Assembly (NCBI GenBank): GCA_009843725.1
Contig: VYCX01000109.1
Location: 443-17,609, forward strand
Source of the DNA: Boseongicola sp. SB0675_bin_26
GTDB lineage: Bacteria; Pseudomonadota; Alphaproteobacteria; Rhodobacterales; Rhodobacteraceae
Direction of reading: 5' to 3'
Length of the DNA: 17,167 bases
The notes under the pieces are model-generated. The model was not told the origin of the DNA. It saw nothing but the letters and a program-made list of their open reading frames with translations, and ran no database searches. Positions 15,964 through 17,167 of this stretch are shown here, piece after piece; the first letter of the stretch is position 1, and every line of letters starts with the position of its first letter. The position numbers and the translations under genes were made by a program.

Positions 15964-17167
15964 TTACTCGGCGGCGCAAGCCACGCCGTAGTGGCTGTGC
16001 AGCACGTCGTTGATGTCTGCCTGATTCGCCTTGCCTCCCAGATCGCGGATGGCTTGGGCAAACCGGGTTGCAATTTCTTCAATGGCGCCGCGGTTCAACT
16101 GGTTGAGGATGCCGATGCGTATCTGCACCGGTGTGCTGAGCGTCGGCCAAATGCCGAAGTTCTGCGCGCGGCAATGCTGCACGAGTTCCATTTCGCGGCC
16201 CGCCATGTCACCCGGAAGATTCAGCACGACCAGCGAAGTCATGTTCGACGTCACTTCACAGCCCATCGCCTCGAGCACATCGCGCAGCACGGCCTCGTGG
16301 CGGGTGTATTCGGCGGCACGCTTGGCGACGGTCTGTTCCAGCGTCAGGCGCAGCGATTCATGGAAGGCCGCGACGGCATAGCCGGAGTGGGTGCGGTGAT
16401 AGGTGCCCATTTCGACGTCCTCGCCCTCGATGATGCCCCAGTGGCGCGCCTCGAGGATCGGGTGATTGGCATAGGTGGCGGCCCCCGTTTCCCTCAGACT
16501 GTCGATGAACCGGTCGGTGAAGGAAACCGGCGCATAGGTCAGCGGCAAACAGCAGATACCCTTCTGCGGACACGACGCCCAGCCTGCGACCCCCTGGTAG
16601 TCATCGATACGGAAATCCTCGACGCCGAGGGAGGAGACAGCGTCGACCAATCCCATGACTCCATGGCGGTCGCAGGCATCCGAGAAACCTATGAGATCGT
16701 TGATCCTGCCAGAGCCGGTTTCCCCGTTTGCCATAAAGGCCCATTTGGGTTGATGTTCTGCCAGGGCCGCTTCAATCTCGGCGAGGCTGACCGATTGCCC
16801 ATGCGGAACCTCGATCACGGTGACGCTCGCGGCTTGCGGGTCCATCGGGCTCGCGGCCAGTTCACTTTCTGTCGCCGCCTTTAGCCGCAGTGTCAGCGCG
16901 TCGATCCCCGAAAAGGTGCCATTGGCAAAGGCGACGACCTTGTCGCCGGGGCGGACGGCGGAAAACATCATGTCCAGCGCGGTCCAGCCGGTCCCGGCGG
17001 CTCCGAAGGTGTGAACGTTGTTCGTCCCCCAGACTTCGCGCAACATGTGCTTGCACTCCACCATGCCGCGCAGAACGTCCGGCTGCATGTGGTCGGCAAC
17101 ACCGGCGGCGGCGAACCGCGCCAGCACACGGGCATCGGTGTTGCCTGGACCCGGGCCGGCCGCCAGT
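15964..17167 (-). CDS. sgaA: Class V aminotransferase, probable serine-glyoxylate aminotransferase (5' end outside the window)
   Basis: This enzyme likely moves the amino group of serine to glyoxylate, giving hydroxypyruvate and glycine. The frame is open to the right edge, beginning with LAAGPGPGNTDARVLARF, the phosphate-contacting GPGPxN region near the N-terminus, so few residues are missing. About 400 residues are visible. A start at 17127 would cut off that motif and is rejected. Landmarks are FGAAGTGWTALD, ANGETGSG, the PLP-ring Asp in LVDAVSSLG and the Schiff-base lysine in CPQKGI (codon 16563-16561). The lysine region is divergent from well-known SgaA proteins, so alanine-glyoxylate or another glyoxylate aminotransferase remains possible. 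It is the first visible gene of the serine-cycle unit. Confidence 0.85.
   Translation of the reverse strand, partial: LAAGPGPGNTDARVLARFAAAGVADHMQPDVLRGMVECKHMLREVWGTNNVHTFGAAGTGWTALDMMFSAVRPGDKVVAFANGTFSGIDALTLRLKAATESELAASPMDPQAASVTVIEVPHGQSVSLAEIEAALAEHQPKWAFMANGETGSGRINDLIGFSDACDRHGVMGLVDAVSSLGVEDFRIDDYQGVAGWASCPQKGICCLPLTYAPVSFTDRFIDSLRETGAATYANHPILEARHWGIIEGEDVEMGTYHRTHSGYAVAAFHESLRLTLEQTVAKRAAEYTRHEAVLRDVLEAMGCEVTSNMTSLVVLNLPGDMAGREMELVQHCRAQNFGIWPTLSTPVQIRIGILNQLNRGAIEEIATRFAQAIRDLGGKANQADINDVLHSHYGVACAAE

Noticed and set aside
15700..16884. 394-residue plus-strand frame
   Set aside because: It is antisense to mtkA and the sgaA-like gene, both of which carry full family motifs.

Overview
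The window suggests an alphaproteobacterium with high-GC DNA. The grounds are an alphaproteobacterial-type B12-dependent ribonucleotide reductase of 1227 residues and a serine-cycle gene block (mtkA, mtkB, a hydroxypyruvate-reductase-like gene and an sgaA-like gene) of the kind found in methylotrophic or C1/C2-assimilating alphaproteobacteria. The genus cannot be named from the sequence.

Region 1 (1-7344) is, at least in its right part, an integrative element. From right to left on the minus strand it carries a tyrosine recombinase, an unknown 182-residue protein, an AlpA/excisionase-like small HTH protein, a prim-pol plus RecA-like helicase protein, and a 555-residue unknown protein. Four tandem 21-bp iteron-like repeats follow (1140-1223). 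The integrase end abuts a 3' tRNA-Pro(TGG) fragment at 7300-7344, read here as one attachment site. The other attachment site, which should hold an intact tRNA-Pro, is not visible, so the left boundary is unknown. The gene set resembles replicating integrated elements such as P4- or PICI-like phage satellites, but no packaging or conjugation gene is seen.

The most unusual object is a tRNA at 634-738. It has a tRNA-Leu-like body, a very long variable arm and a clean glycine anticodon (GCC). A pair of 72-bp imperfect repeats (473-544 and 882-953) flanks it.

Region 2 (7345-11622) is a control region followed by nrdJ on the plus strand. The control region has a perfect 16-bp palindrome resembling an NrdR box, a second half-site 31 bp away, another inverted repeat, and a 13-codon leader ORF whose stop overlaps the nrdJ start.

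Region 3 (11623-12900) lies between the convergent nrdJ and serine-cycle units. It holds hairpins and a decayed tnpB (IS200/IS605 group) broken across three frames.

Region 4 (12892-17167) is a tight minus-strand unit transcribed sgaA-like, mtkA, mtkB, hprA-like. Together these convert serine plus glyoxylate to hydroxypyruvate and glycine, reduce hydroxypyruvate to glycerate, and activate malate to malyl-CoA. The sgaA-like gene runs off the right edge.
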